Shown: positions 24,937-36,379 of the stretch, in pieces
Position numbering within the stretch: the first letter of the stretch is position 1
Layout: every line of letters begins with the position of its first letter
NCBI GenBank assembly: GCA_035455745.1
Contig: DATIEP010000055.1
Location: 1 to 64,000, forward strand
Origin: JADGGM01 sp027307005
GTDB taxonomy: Bacteria; Gemmatimonadota; Gemmatimonadetes; Gemmatimonadales; Gemmatimonadaceae
DNA length: 64,000 nt
Reading direction: 5' to 3'
Notes under the pieces: generated by a model
Seen by the model: the letters and a program-made list of their open reading frames with translations, nothing else
The model's database searches: none
What the model was told of the DNA's origin: nothing
Program-made: the position numbers and the translations under genes

Positions 24937-25692
24937 TTAGGCGAATGCGCGGCGTGCGCGCGAGGTGGTGCATCGGGCGTGTCGCTCGGGGTGCCGGATG
25001 AGCTCCGCGAGCGGCGTCGGGTCGGAATCGAGACACTGCACGATGTTCACGCCGCTCGACGTGCCGATGCGGGACGCGCCGGCCGCCAGCATGCGCAGCG
25101 CCGCATCGCAGTCGCGAATGCCGCCTGACGCTTTGACACCAATGTCGTCCCCGACGGCGCGGCGGATGGTCGATACGGCGTGCGCCGTCGCGCCGCCGGC
25201 GGCGTGGAATCCGGTGCTCGTCTTGACGAACGCGGCGCCGACGTCGCGTGCGATGGTGCTCGCTCTCGAGATCTCCGCGTCGGTGAGCACGGCTGTCTCG
25301 ATGATCACCTTCACTGCTCGTCCCGCCGCGGCCGCGACCACCGCGGCGATGTCGCGCGAGACGTGTGTCCAATCGCCGGACTTGATGTGTCCGATCGCCG
25401 CCACCATGTCGAGCTCGTCGGCCCCTTCGTTCACGGCGAGCTCGGCTTCGCCGACTTTGGTGTCCGATTCGGACGCGCCCAACGGAAAGTCGATGACCGT
25501 TGCCACGCTGGTGGGGTGGCTCCCGAGCGATGCGCTGCAGAGGGGCACCCACACCGGATTGACGCACACCGCAGCGAACTCGTGCGCGCTCGCTTCATCG
25601 CACAAGGACTCGATGTCGCTGCGCGTGGTTTCGGCCTTGAGGAGCGTATGGTCGATGAGTGCCGCGATGCGCGCTACGGTTGGGACTCGCAC
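24937..25692 (-). CDS. deoC: Deoxyribose-phosphate aldolase
   Basis: DeoC (251 residues) cleaves 2-deoxyribose 5-phosphate to glyceraldehyde 3-phosphate and acetaldehyde, completing nucleoside breakdown. The Schiff-base lysine is in FVKTSTGF and the second active lysine in GVKASGGI; IDHTLLKAETT opens the barrel. It shares an operon with DUF47 and pit, a link between deoxynucleoside use and phosphate transport that echoes the nucleotidase operon. Its TAA stop lies within a GTTAGGC word at 24936-24942. The C-terminal tail is Arg-rich. Confidence 0.94.
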   Translation of the reverse strand: MRVPTVARIAALIDHTLLKAETTRSDIESLCDEASAHEFAAVCVNPVWVPLCSASLGSHPTSVATVIDFPLGASESDTKVGEAELAVNEGADELDMVAAIGHIKSGDWTHVSRDIAAVVAAAAGRAVKVIIETAVLTDAEISRASTIARDVGAAFVKTSTGFHAAGGATAHAVSTIRRAVGDDIGVKASGGIRDCDAALRMLAAGASRIGTSSGVNIVQCLDSDPTPLAELIRHPERHARCTTSRARRAFA

Positions 25693-25800
25693 GACCGGTG
25701 TTCGATGAGAAGCGGATGACCAGGGCCCCTACAGCGCGGACCGCGGCAAGGCACCGCAGAAGTTACACGTACCGACAAGCCGCCGGAACCACTTCGGCGA

Positions 25801-26556
25801 TCAGCCGTAGTAGCCGCCGAACACGGTGCGATGCCGTCGGACCAGCTGCGGGTCGGCGAACAGTGACACGAGGAGCAATCCTGTGAGAAACCCTCCGACG
25901 TGCGCCCATACAGCCACACCGCCCGAGACCTGCGGGTTCATTTGCTGGCCGAGTTGCGGCAGGCCTTCGAGCACCTGGAGCCCGAACCAGTATAGCAGCA
26001 CCAACCAGGCACGAATCGGCAGTACGAAGATGAAGAAGAACATGTTCACGCGCGCTTTCGGGTAGAGGAGCAGATAGGCTCCCATGATTCCCGAGATGGC
26101 GCCCGATGCGCCGACCGTGGGCACAGGCGAGGCCGGGCTGGTCGCGATGTAGAGCGCAGCCGCCGCGAGCCCACAGACGAGATAGAACACGAGGAATCGG
26201 CCGGAGCCCATGCTGTCCTCGACGCTTCGACCGAACACCCAAAAAAACAAAGAATTGCCGAGGATATGCTCCCAACCGCCGTGCAAGAAGATCGAAAGGA
26301 GCGGGGTGAGGATGTTGATCGGCGAGTTGTCGACGGCGCAGACCATACCGGGACCGATCGGCACCGCTGTACCGAGAGCGGCTTTGTGCGTGAGCTCGCC
26401 TGGAACCATCCCGTAGTCGCAGATACTCTTGGCGAGTGCGTACGGGTCGAGTCCGCCTTTCTCGACGAGCAGCCAAACGGCCCAGGTCGCCGCCAGAATC
26501 ATGTACGTCATGCGCGGCCGCGAGAGGCGTGGCAGGTCATCACCGAGTGGGATCAT
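25801..26556 (-). CDS. Rhomboid-family intramembrane serine protease
   Basis: The 251-residue membrane protein has about six membrane segments. The catalytic Ser is in GASGAISG and the partner His in AHVGGFLTG. The HGGWEHILGNSLFFWVFG segment provides the family's HxxxN-like motif before the catalytic Ser. The loop after the first membrane segment is longer than in GlpG. Substrates are unknown. It stands alone, divergent from dnaK, with its start 206 bases from the dnaK start. Confidence 0.9.
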   Translation of the reverse strand: MIPLGDDLPRLSRPRMTYMILAATWAVWLLVEKGGLDPYALAKSICDYGMVPGELTHKAALGTAVPIGPGMVCAVDNSPINILTPLLSIFLHGGWEHILGNSLFFWVFGRSVEDSMGSGRFLVFYLVCGLAAAALYIATSPASPVPTVGASGAISGIMGAYLLLYPKARVNMFFFIFVLPIRAWLVLLYWFGLQVLEGLPQLGQQMNPQVSGGVAVWAHVGGFLTGLLLVSLFADPQLVRRHRTVFGGYYG

Positions 26557-26714
26557 TCACTCATCTCCGTTCGAGGCAACCGCTCGGCAAACCTTGGTGT
26601 TTCTCTTCTGCCAGTCTCGCACATGACGCCACGAATATGCTGTCAATGTGGCGCGATTATCGGGCCTCAAGTTTGCGAGAACCTTGGGCCGGACTGCGGA
26701 CATAAGCATTCGGG

Positions 26715-26732
26715 CGCCACTCTGTCGTGGCG
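26715..26732 (+). other. Small hairpin in the dnaK leader
   Basis: CGCCAC at 26715-26720 pairs with GTGGCG at 26727-26732 around a six-base loop, about 30 bases before the dnaK ATG. It could be a leader structure, but no heat-shock operator of the CIRCE type or clear sigma32 promoter is visible in the 206-base gap. Confidence 0.3.
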
Positions 26733-26762
26733 ACGCGCGCATCAACGTACATCGAGGAAACT

Positions 26763-28706
<1,944 letters not shown>

Positions 28707-28740
28707 GAGGCGGGAGGGCGTGGGGTCCGATGGAAGAACT

Positions 28741-28771
28741 AACGAGCGTCGGGTGCTGCCCGGCGCTCGTT
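28741..28771 (+). terminator. Rho-independent-like terminator after dnaK
   Basis: AACGAGCGTCGGG (28741-28753) pairs with CCCGGCGCTCGTT (28759-28771) with one G-T type mismatch and a five-base loop. It lies 35 bases after the dnaK stop. The following T-run is weak (TGTGCTTG). Confidence 0.75.
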
Positions 28772-28937
28772 GTGCTTGACAGGCGGGCAACTTTTGGATG
28801 GATTCTTGTGACCAACGCGATGCGAGGGAGAGTGGGTACTCGACCGAAGTGTCGCGCACCGCAACGTGGCAAGCGCGTGAAACTTGCAACCACGGGATGG
28901 TGTATCGTTCTCATAGCTCAAACAGCGGAACCAACGT

Positions 28938-30512
28938 ATGACGCCTCATGATTCTCGCCGTCCGCGGCTGGGCGCGTTTGGCATCGTTGCCATCGTCGCC
29001 ATCATCGCTTTTGCGGGCGGTCTCATCCTGGCCGGCGGGCTCAACCTCACACCGTTCGGCTTTGCACAACAACAGAAATCGACTCCGGCACGGTTGACAT
29101 CGGCAACGGTGAATTCTGCTGCGATGGCACCCGTTGCGGATCTGAGCAACGGATTCGTCTCGATTGTCGATCACGTGCGGCCGGCCGTGGTGTCCATCAC
29201 CACGGAGCGTGAAGCGCGGGTGCAGCGGATCCCGCAGGGGCAGTTGCCGCCGGGCATGGAAGATTTCTTCCGGCAGTTCGGCCCCCAGCAGTCGCGGCCC
29301 GAGGAAGGGCTCGGCTCCGGCTTCATCGTGTCGCCTGACGGATACATTCTCACGAACAACCACGTCGTTGCGGACGCCGACAAGCTCAAGGTGAAGCTGT
29401 TCGACGGCCACGTGTATCCGGCGAAGGTGGTCGGTCGCGATCCGACGACGGACGTGGCGGTGATCAAGATCGCCGCGACGAACCTGCCGACGGTGACGTT
29501 AGGCGACGACAGCAAGGCGCAGGTGGGGCAATGGGTGCTGGCGATCGGCAATCCGTTGTCGCTCGACTTCACGGTGACGGCCGGCATCATCAGCGCCAAG
29601 GGCCGCAGCGGAAGTTTGCGCAATCTCTATGCGTCGCAGTACGCCGTGGTCGACTACATCCAGACGGATGCGGCGATCAATCCCGGCAACTCGGGCGGTC
29701 CGTTAGTCGACATCAACGGCAACGTGATCGGCATCAACAGCGCGATCGCGAGCCAGACCGGCTACTACTCCGGCTACGGATTCGCGATTCCGATCACGCT
29801 CGCCAAGAGCGTGATGGATGACATCATCAAGTACGGCCACGTCCGGCAGGCCGTGCTCGGCGTGTCGATCAACGAGGTGAGTCCGACGACGGCGCAGATC
29901 GCGGGACTCAAGGACATCCACGGCGCATTGGTGGGCGGACGGACGCCGGACGGTCCGAGCCCGGCGGCGGAGGCCGGCATCGAGCACGGCGACGTCATCA
30001 TCGCCGTCGATGGCCAGCCCATTGATCACGTGGCGACGCTCCAGCGGATCATCCGGACGCACGAGCCGGGGCAGACGGTCGACGTCACGGTCATGCGGTA
30101 CGGCAAGCGGATGGATTTCAAGGTGAAGCTGGCGCAGGCGCCTAACGATCAACAAGTGGCGAGCACGGACAGCGGCGCGACGCCCGACAACGGCGGCGCG
30201 AGCTACGACAAGTTGGGGATTGCGGTGCAGCCGTTGAGTCAGGAGGAAGCGACGCGGGTCGGCTTGCCGGCATCGCAGCACGGATTGGCGGTGACGGACG
30301 TCAAGGCCGGGAGCGTCGCGTATCAGCAGCTCCAACCCGACGCGGACGTCATCACGCGCATTCTGTATCCGCGACCGGAGCGTGCGGTGACGTCGGTGGC
30401 CGATTTGAACGACGTCCTGGCGAAGATGAAGGACGGCGACGCGATCAGCTTGCTGGTGTACAATCCGCAGGCGAAAGGCACGCGGGTGGTGAATCTGCAG
30501 GTTGGCCAATAG
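28938..30512 (+). CDS. degP: DegP/HtrA-family periplasmic serine protease
   Basis: The 524-residue protein has an N-terminal membrane or signal segment (GAFGIVAIVAIIAFAGGLILAGG), a trypsin-like domain and two PDZ domains. The catalytic triad is visible as His in NNHVV, Asp in TDVAVI and Ser in GNSGGP. The first PDZ includes AGIEHGDVIIAVDG. The C-terminal PDZ-like part (LGIAVQPLSQEEA) is more diverged. It degrades or refolds damaged envelope proteins. It stands alone between two hairpin terminators. Confidence 0.94.
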   Translation: MTPHDSRRPRLGAFGIVAIVAIIAFAGGLILAGGLNLTPFGFAQQQKSTPARLTSATVNSAAMAPVADLSNGFVSIVDHVRPAVVSITTEREARVQRIPQGQLPPGMEDFFRQFGPQQSRPEEGLGSGFIVSPDGYILTNNHVVADADKLKVKLFDGHVYPAKVVGRDPTTDVAVIKIAATNLPTVTLGDDSKAQVGQWVLAIGNPLSLDFTVTAGIISAKGRSGSLRNLYASQYAVVDYIQTDAAINPGNSGGPLVDINGNVIGINSAIASQTGYYSGYGFAIPITLAKSVMDDIIKYGHVRQAVLGVSINEVSPTTAQIAGLKDIHGALVGGRTPDGPSPAAEAGIEHGDVIIAVDGQPIDHVATLQRIIRTHEPGQTVDVTVMRYGKRMDFKVKLAQAPNDQQVASTDSGATPDNGGASYDKLGIAVQPLSQEEATRVGLPASQHGLAVTDVKAGSVAYQQLQPDADVITRILYPRPERAVTSVADLNDVLAKMKDGDAISLLVYNPQAKGTRVVNLQVGQ

Positions 30513-30532
30513 GCACGCTGCGACGCGTCACC

Positions 30533-30565
30533 GAGCGCCCCGGTTGCAGTGGAACCGGGGCGCTC
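30533..30565 (+). terminator. Rho-independent-like terminator after degP
   Basis: GAGCGCCCCGGTT (30533-30545) pairs perfectly with AACCGGGGCGCTC (30553-30565) around a seven-base loop, 20 bases after the degP stop. No long T-run follows. Confidence 0.78.
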
Positions 30566-30690
30566 GTGCATTAAGGGCGGACAAGGCAGGACACGACGGA
30601 CACGGCCGGACTTTCTCGACGAGGGGGAGGACGCTACCGAATAGGCGCGGTGGCACCGTGATTTGGAGCCCGTTAGGTTCTGACGAAGTC

Positions 30691-30772
<82 letters not shown>

Positions 30773-30949
30773 TCCCCCCCACCACATAGGGTTACGCGAT
30801 TCCTTCCGTTAGGCCAGCTACCAGGCCGACGGGGGGATGTCGTCAAATCGGTCGTACTCCGCGCACCATTTCGCGCACACATGCTCGGCGCGCGCCCCAA
30901 AAAGACGACGGCGCCCCGCATCACACGTATGGCCCTCATGGTCTCCTGA

Positions 30950-31722
30950 TCATGGGCGAAAGCGGAACGCGAATGGTTCCCGTACGCGCTCGCGCACTGC
31001 GCAACCGCCGAAGCGAGCCGGGTGAAACGTGCTGGCGAGGATGGCCTTACGCGTGGCGGCGACGAATTGGCGGTAGTACATCTCGGCGCCTGGATCGTGT
31101 TCCGCTTCAGGTTGCCGTCCGCGTCGATGGTCGCTTCCATGACGACGCGCCATGCAATCCCGGCATTCATGAGTCGGCCGAATTGCTGCGTGCTCATCCA
31201 CACGCGGATTATTGCCGAGTCGCTCGTCGCTCCTGTCGGCCAGGGAGTCCGCTGGTCGTTAGGCGCCATGCTGCCGAGCACCACGCGGTAGAACGTGGCC
31301 AGGCGTGCATCCGCGCTGTCCGTGGACGGCGCCGGGTGCCAGGTGGCCGGCGCGTCGCGGTGCAGGACGATCGTCAGCGGCACCGCGCCATCGTCACCGA
31401 GAGCGCCTAACGTATCGGCGCGCGGGATGAGTGCGTCCGACCCGCCTAACGCTTCGCGCGCCGCCTCGCCGATGCGCTGGTCGAGCCGGAGCAGCTCGCT
31501 TGCCGAGATATTGGCGCTGTCGACGGCGCAGAGCGATTGACTGACGAAATCGAACGCCCCGGCCCAACGTTCGACGGGGTTTCGGCACGGGGTCGCCACG
31601 CCGACGTTCGACGAATCGTGCGCGGCTGGGGGCTGCGCCCGCGCGGTGGCCGTCATCCCGAGAGCGGCGGCGAACGCCCCGGCCCAACGCTGCAGTCGCA
31701 CAGGACTCATCCTCCAACGCAT
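30950..31722 (-). pseudogene. Secreted TonB-C-terminal-like protein, frameshifted
   Basis: The N-terminal part from ATG 31722 has a signal peptide (ending TARAQ) and about 200 residues that parallel the neighbour at 31867-32862, sharing the VPxxIVLHRDAxATW region and a REALGG/RAALGG pair. Around 31090-31105 the matching continuation jumps to another frame: after NLKRNTI the expected C-terminus (AEMYYRQFVAATRKAILAS, PARFGGCAV, PFAFRF) is found with a one-base offset and ends at 30950. The unshifted frame runs on instead into the tRNA-Leu. The gene is broken by a 1-base deletion (or equivalent), unless it is a sequencing error. Confidence 0.7.
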
Positions 31723-31866
31723 GTGTGCACCGGCTTTCCCGAATGACGACGACGGAATCGTGGAACACGGTCGCGCACCTCGACGGCGCCGTCTCGAATG
31801 GATTGTCGCTCATGACGTCGAGGCGCATGTCTGATGGACTGCTTGGCCATGCTGCCGGGCAGCGAC

Positions 31867-32862
31867 TTACCCGCGCCGGAAGCTGAAGGGAAAGTCCGCC
31901 CGCTGAGGCACGACGCAGCCGCCGATGCGGGCGGGCTCGAACCGCATCTCCTTGACGACGCCTTCGACGGCCGACCTGAACTCACGAGCAAAGTGGTCAT
32001 GGGCTCTCGCATCCATCGGCTCCGGCGATGAGATGACGATGGTCCTCACCTCCGCGTCAGCGCGGCCTCCCGGCCTAACGACGAGGCCGACAACGACGTC
32101 CGCGCCGATCCGCCGCTCCACGGCATCCAGGGGGTAGGCAGGCACCGGGTTGTTCCGCCTCGCGATGGCGGGTGTGAACGCAACGCCGGACATGCGAAAG
32201 ACCGCCACCATCGGATAGCCTGGCCGCGGAAGCGGCCGAATCGACGATTCGCTGCTGGTCAGCGTGACCCAGACCAGCACCGAGTCGGGCGCGGGTGGCG
32301 CGGGCAATACCACATCCAACGCATCGTCAGGCATGCTTCGGAGCACGGCGGCGTAAAGCGTCGCAAGCTTCGCTTTCGTCGGGCCGGCGCTGCCGTCGAC
32401 CGCCCAGGTCGCGGCGGCATCGCGGTGGAGGACGATCCGGATCGGCACGCGTCCGGCGAGGCGTCGCCACGGCACCAGCGAATCCACGTTCGGCACCGCA
32501 CCCGTACCGCCGCCTAACGCAGCACGCACGCGCTCGCCGACGTGCTCGGAAATCAGCGCGACCTGATCGAGCACAGCGGGGCTCGTGTCGGAAGCGGCCG
32601 CGACCTGGTACACGGTGACCGGGCGCACGCTTCCGTCGGACAGCGTATCGAGACACGCCCGGGCGATGGAATCCTGGACGAGCCAGGTCGAGTCGGGTGC
32701 GCTCACCGATGACGCCTGGCCATCCGCGTTCGCGTTGACCGGAGCGGTCTGCGCGACGCCTTGCGCCGCAGGCACCACCGAGAGCACCGTCGCCAACAGC
32801 AGGCACTCCAGGAACGAACCGGCGTATACGCCACCACTGGACCGAGGCGCACTGCGGGACAA
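31867..32862 (-). CDS. Secreted protein with TonB-C-terminal-like domain, function unknown
   Basis: The 331-residue protein has a hydrophobic N-terminal segment (SFLECLLLATVLSVVPAAQGVAQ) likely to be a signal peptide. Its last 90 residues, with YPLDAVERRIGADVVVGLVVRPGGRAD and FRSAVEGVVKEMRFEPARIGGCVV, follow the pattern of the TonB C-terminal domain, which elsewhere appears in secreted or membrane-anchored proteins that do not act as true TonB. There is no proline-rich TonB spacer. A frameshifted paralogue follows downstream. The function is unknown. Confidence 0.75.
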   Translation of the reverse strand: MSRSAPRSSGGVYAGSFLECLLLATVLSVVPAAQGVAQTAPVNANADGQASSVSAPDSTWLVQDSIARACLDTLSDGSVRPVTVYQVAAASDTSPAVLDQVALISEHVGERVRAALGGGTGAVPNVDSLVPWRRLAGRVPIRIVLHRDAAATWAVDGSAGPTKAKLATLYAAVLRSMPDDALDVVLPAPPAPDSVLVWVTLTSSESSIRPLPRPGYPMVAVFRMSGVAFTPAIARRNNPVPAYPLDAVERRIGADVVVGLVVRPGGRADAEVRTIVISSPEPMDARAHDHFAREFRSAVEGVVKEMRFEPARIGGCVVPQRADFPFSFRRG

Positions 32863-33063
32863 TGACGCTCTCCTGACACCCGCCGCACGAGAGCGGATGC
32901 TATGATTCAGCGGGTCGATACGCGACGATGGACCGGCGGGGTGCCTGCGGAACGCGATCTTGCCGGACCCAATATGCGATCCTGGATACGTTAGTCAAGC
33001 CGGAACGATCGTCCGCCGTCGCGCCCAACGCGGTCTACCCCCACCCTGCACTCGCACTCCCGA

Positions 33064-34983
33064 ATGCCCACTCGACTCGTGTGCTTCCCTGCCGGCGGCC
33101 TCGCGGCGGCCGCCGTATGCCTAACCATTGCCGTGCCCGGCGCCGCGGCGGCGCAGTCCGCCCGCTGGCCCGCGCGCCCCGTCCAACGCACCATCCCGCT
33201 CGGCCCGGACATCGAGCGCGCGTACCGCGCCGGCACCCGCGACTCCACCGGGTCGCCCGGCAAGAGCTACTGGCAGCAGAGCGTCGACTACGACATCGAC
33301 GCACGGCTGGACGTGGACAGCGCGGTGCTGCACGGCACCGAGCACGTCACGCTGCACAACACGTCGCCCGACACGCTCCATACGATCGTGCTCAGGCTCC
33401 TGCAGAACTACAATACGGCCATGGAATCGCGCGACGACTACGTCACCGACATCACGCAGGGCGATGTGATGGAGCGGCTGAGCGTGAACGGCGACGCGGT
33501 GCCGCTCGGCGATCCCCACGCGTTCGCGGTGCACGGCACCGTGGCCGCCGTCCGGCTCGACCACCCCATCGCGCCCGGCGCGTCGGCGACGATCGACGCG
33601 GCCTGGCATTTCGCCGTGCCTAACGTCCCGTTGGACCAACGCGCCGAGCGCATGGGCCGCTGGGGCACGTCGCTGTATCAGGTGGCGCAATGGTACCCGC
33701 AGGTGGCCATGTACGACGACCTCCGCGGATGGGACACCGATCAGTACCTCGGACTCGGCGAGTTCTACAACCAGTTCGGCCGCTTCGACGTCAGGATCAC
33801 GGTGCCGGCCGGCTGGCTGGTCGGCGCCACCGGCACGTTGACCAACGCAGCCGACGTGCTGTCGCCGGCCGCGCGCGACCGGCTCGCGCTGGCCATGCAC
33901 GCGGATACCACCGTGCACGTCGTAGACGCCGCCGGCCGCGGCGCGGGATCGGCGACGGCGAGCGGGACGTCGCTCACGTGGCACTTCACCGCCCCGCACG
34001 TCAACGACTTCGCGTTCGCGACATCCAAGGACTACGTGTTGGATGCGACGCACGCCAACACTCCGGCGCCGACGCTCGTGCAGGTGTTCTATCTGCCTGA
34101 ACACACGGACTATCGCCGGTCGGCGCAGTACGCGCGCTTCGCGCTCGAGCACCACTCGAAGATGGTCATGCCCTACTCGTTCCCGCAGGCGTCGGTGGCC
34201 GACGGACCCGAAGGCGGCATGGAGTATCCGATGATCGTGTTCTGCAGCGCCGACCTGAGCACGATCACCCACGAGCTGGGACACGAGTGGTTCCCCATGA
34301 CCGTGAGCTCCGATGAAACGCGGTACGGCTGGCAGGACGAAGGCTTCAACGACTACATCGATCTGTTTTCCGACGCCGCGTACGAAAAGCAACCGCCGAC
34401 CTTCAGCGAGTGGGTCCAAGCCTATCGCGCCGTCGCGGGTCACGATCTCGAGCCGACGCTCATGTGGCCGTCGGATTACGCCGGCCCGTACTACGAAGAG
34501 CAGGCGTACGCCAAGGCGCCGGTCGCGCTGTACGCGTTAGGCGGCGTGGTCGGCGATTCGGCGGTCAAGAACGCGTTCGCGGCGTACGCGCACGCCTGGG
34601 CGTTCAAGCATCCCGCGCCCTGGGATTTCTTCATGTTCATGGACCATCAGCTCGGACAGGACCTCGGCTGGTTCTGGAATGCCTGGTGGTTCACTCGCGA
34701 GACGTTCGACCAGGCGATCACCGGCGTGCACGAGCAACACGGCCAGCTCGTGATCGATGTGGCGGACCACGGCACCATGGCCATGCCGGTCATCGCGCGC
34801 ATCACGTGGTCCGACGGCTCCTCGCAAACGGTGGTGCGTCCCGCGAGCGTCTGGTTTGCGGGCGACACGACGCTCACGATCGCGGTGCCGTCGTCAGGTA
34901 AGGCGGTTCGCTCGGTACAGCTCGATCCGGAGAATCGATTTCAGGACCTGAAGCCGCAGGACAATCGTTGGACGCACGGGTGA
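33064..34983 (+). CDS. Secreted M1-family zinc metallopeptidase
   Basis: The 639-residue protein has a signal peptide ending AAAAQ. The zinc motif is HELGHEW with the downstream Glu in WQDEGFNDYI, and GGMEYPMIVF takes the place of the aminopeptidase GAMEN substrate motif. The N-terminal beta domain begins near YDIDARLDVDSAVLHGTEHVTLHN. The C-terminal part is short, lacking the long helical domain of PepN. It probably cleaves peptides in the periplasm or outside the cell. It stands alone, upstream of tig. Confidence 0.9.
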   Translation: MPTRLVCFPAGGLAAAAVCLTIAVPGAAAAQSARWPARPVQRTIPLGPDIERAYRAGTRDSTGSPGKSYWQQSVDYDIDARLDVDSAVLHGTEHVTLHNTSPDTLHTIVLRLLQNYNTAMESRDDYVTDITQGDVMERLSVNGDAVPLGDPHAFAVHGTVAAVRLDHPIAPGASATIDAAWHFAVPNVPLDQRAERMGRWGTSLYQVAQWYPQVAMYDDLRGWDTDQYLGLGEFYNQFGRFDVRITVPAGWLVGATGTLTNAADVLSPAARDRLALAMHADTTVHVVDAAGRGAGSATASGTSLTWHFTAPHVNDFAFATSKDYVLDATHANTPAPTLVQVFYLPEHTDYRRSAQYARFALEHHSKMVMPYSFPQASVADGPEGGMEYPMIVFCSADLSTITHELGHEWFPMTVSSDETRYGWQDEGFNDYIDLFSDAAYEKQPPTFSEWVQAYRAVAGHDLEPTLMWPSDYAGPYYEEQAYAKAPVALYALGGVVGDSAVKNAFAAYAHAWAFKHPAPWDFFMFMDHQLGQDLGWFWNAWWFTRETFDQAITGVHEQHGQLVIDVADHGTMAMPVIARITWSDGSSQTVVRPASVWFAGDTTLTIAVPSSGKAVRSVQLDPENRFQDLKPQDNRWTHG

Positions 34984-35077
34984 CCGCGCTCCGGACTCCG
35001 TCTGGCGCGTGGCGCCGGCCGAACTCGGGCAACCCTCCCCTCTGCACTCGGACCCTCCCAACGCCTATTTTTCGCCC

Positions 35078-36322
35078 ATGAACATCGCCATCACGCCGAA
35101 AAAGACCGAGGGACTCGAGCGCCTGCTCGAGGTGTCGGTGCCGATCGAAGAAGTGCGCGAGCGCGAGGACCGTGCGGCAAAACGCTATGCGTCGCAGGTC
35201 AGGCTGCCCGGCTTTCGCCCCGGTAAGGCACCCGCCGCGATGGTGCGGAAGAAGTTCGCGGACGCGATTCGTCAGGAAGCGATCGAGTCGGCGGTGCAAG
35301 ACGCGTTCAAGGAGGTGCTCGAGCGCGAGAAGGTGGAGCTGGCGACGCAGCCGCACGTGCACGAGCTCAAATTCATCGACGGACAGCCGCTCACCTTCGA
35401 GCTGCACCTCGAGATCCGTCCGTCCATCGAGTTGCCGCGCACCGTCGGCTTCCGTGTCACCCGCACGCCGCGCGTGGTCACCGACGATCACGTGCGGGAG
35501 CAGATCGACTCCATGCGCGAGCAGAAAGCGGCATGGGCGCCGGTCGAAGAGCGCGGCCTGCCCGGCGACATGGTCACCGTGCAGCTCGCAACGGCCGATG
35601 AGTCGGGCACGATGGGCGACGGCGGCGAATACAGGATTGTGTTAGGCGGCGGCCAGGCCATCCCGGGCATCGAAGAACTGATCATGGAGACGCCGACGGG
35701 CGCCACCCTAGAGCGCGCCGTGAAGTGGCCGGAGGATTTCCCGGATGAGGCGCAGCGCGGGGCCACGAAGCAGGTCAGGGTCACCGTCAAAGACGTGAAG
35801 CGAAAGTCGCTGCCCGCGCTCGACGATGCGTTCGCGCGCGAAGTCGGCGACTTCGATTCGCTCGCGGCACTCAACAAGACGGTTCGCGAAGACCTCCAGA
35901 AGGACGCCAACCGTGAGGCCGATGCGCAGGTGCGCCAGAAGCTCGTGGACGAGGTGATCGGCGCCAACCCGTTCGAGATCCCGCCCAGCTGGGTCACCCA
36001 GCTGATGCAGGCGTACGCGGAAGCCTACCAGATCCCCGAGGCCGAGAAGGAGCGCTTCGAACACGAGTTTCGTCCCATGGCCGAACGCCAGGTGCGGCGC
36101 GACCTCGTCGTCGACACGATCGCCAAGAACGAGAAGCTCGAGGCCACGGAAGCCGACATCGATGACCGTGTAGCGGACATGGCGTCCAAGCGCGGCGTTG
36201 ATCCCGGCCAGGTCTACGCGTCGTTACAGAAGGCGGGTAGAATCAAAGAGCTGGAGCGGTCGATCACGGAAGACAAAGTGTTCTCGTGGCTCAAAGAGAA
36301 GAACACGATCGAAGAAGGGTGA
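35078..36322 (+). CDS. tig: Trigger factor
   Basis: This 414-residue ribosome-bound chaperone begins the conserved tig-clpP-clpX-lon order. The N-terminal ribosome-binding signature is present as LPGFRPGKAPAAMVRKKF. A PPIase-like FKBP domain follows (GDMVTVQLATAD), then the helical C-terminal domain. The ATG at 35078 matches the family N-terminus (MNIAITPKKTEGLERLLEVSVP); the frame is open upstream without support. Confidence 0.94.
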   Translation: MNIAITPKKTEGLERLLEVSVPIEEVREREDRAAKRYASQVRLPGFRPGKAPAAMVRKKFADAIRQEAIESAVQDAFKEVLEREKVELATQPHVHELKFIDGQPLTFELHLEIRPSIELPRTVGFRVTRTPRVVTDDHVREQIDSMREQKAAWAPVEERGLPGDMVTVQLATADESGTMGDGGEYRIVLGGGQAIPGIEELIMETPTGATLERAVKWPEDFPDEAQRGATKQVRVTVKDVKRKSLPALDDAFAREVGDFDSLAALNKTVREDLQKDANREADAQVRQKLVDEVIGANPFEIPPSWVTQLMQAYAEAYQIPEAEKERFEHEFRPMAERQVRRDLVVDTIAKNEKLEATEADIDDRVADMASKRGVDPGQVYASLQKAGRIKELERSITEDKVFSWLKEKNTIEEG

Positions 36323-36379
36323 GTCGGTAAGGCATCAGGCAGGCATTTGCAGGTCACACGATCAAGGAGCTGGAGCACC

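Noticed and set aside
26557..26762. CIRCE or sigma32 control of dnaK
   Set aside because: No TTAGCACTC-N9-GAGTGCTAA repeat or convincing heat-shock promoter is present in the gap.
33121..34443. A 440-codon open frame on the strand opposite the M1 peptidase
   Set aside because: High GC keeps antisense frames open. The translation is Arg/His/Val-rich with no recognisable domain, and the plus-strand gene is unambiguous.
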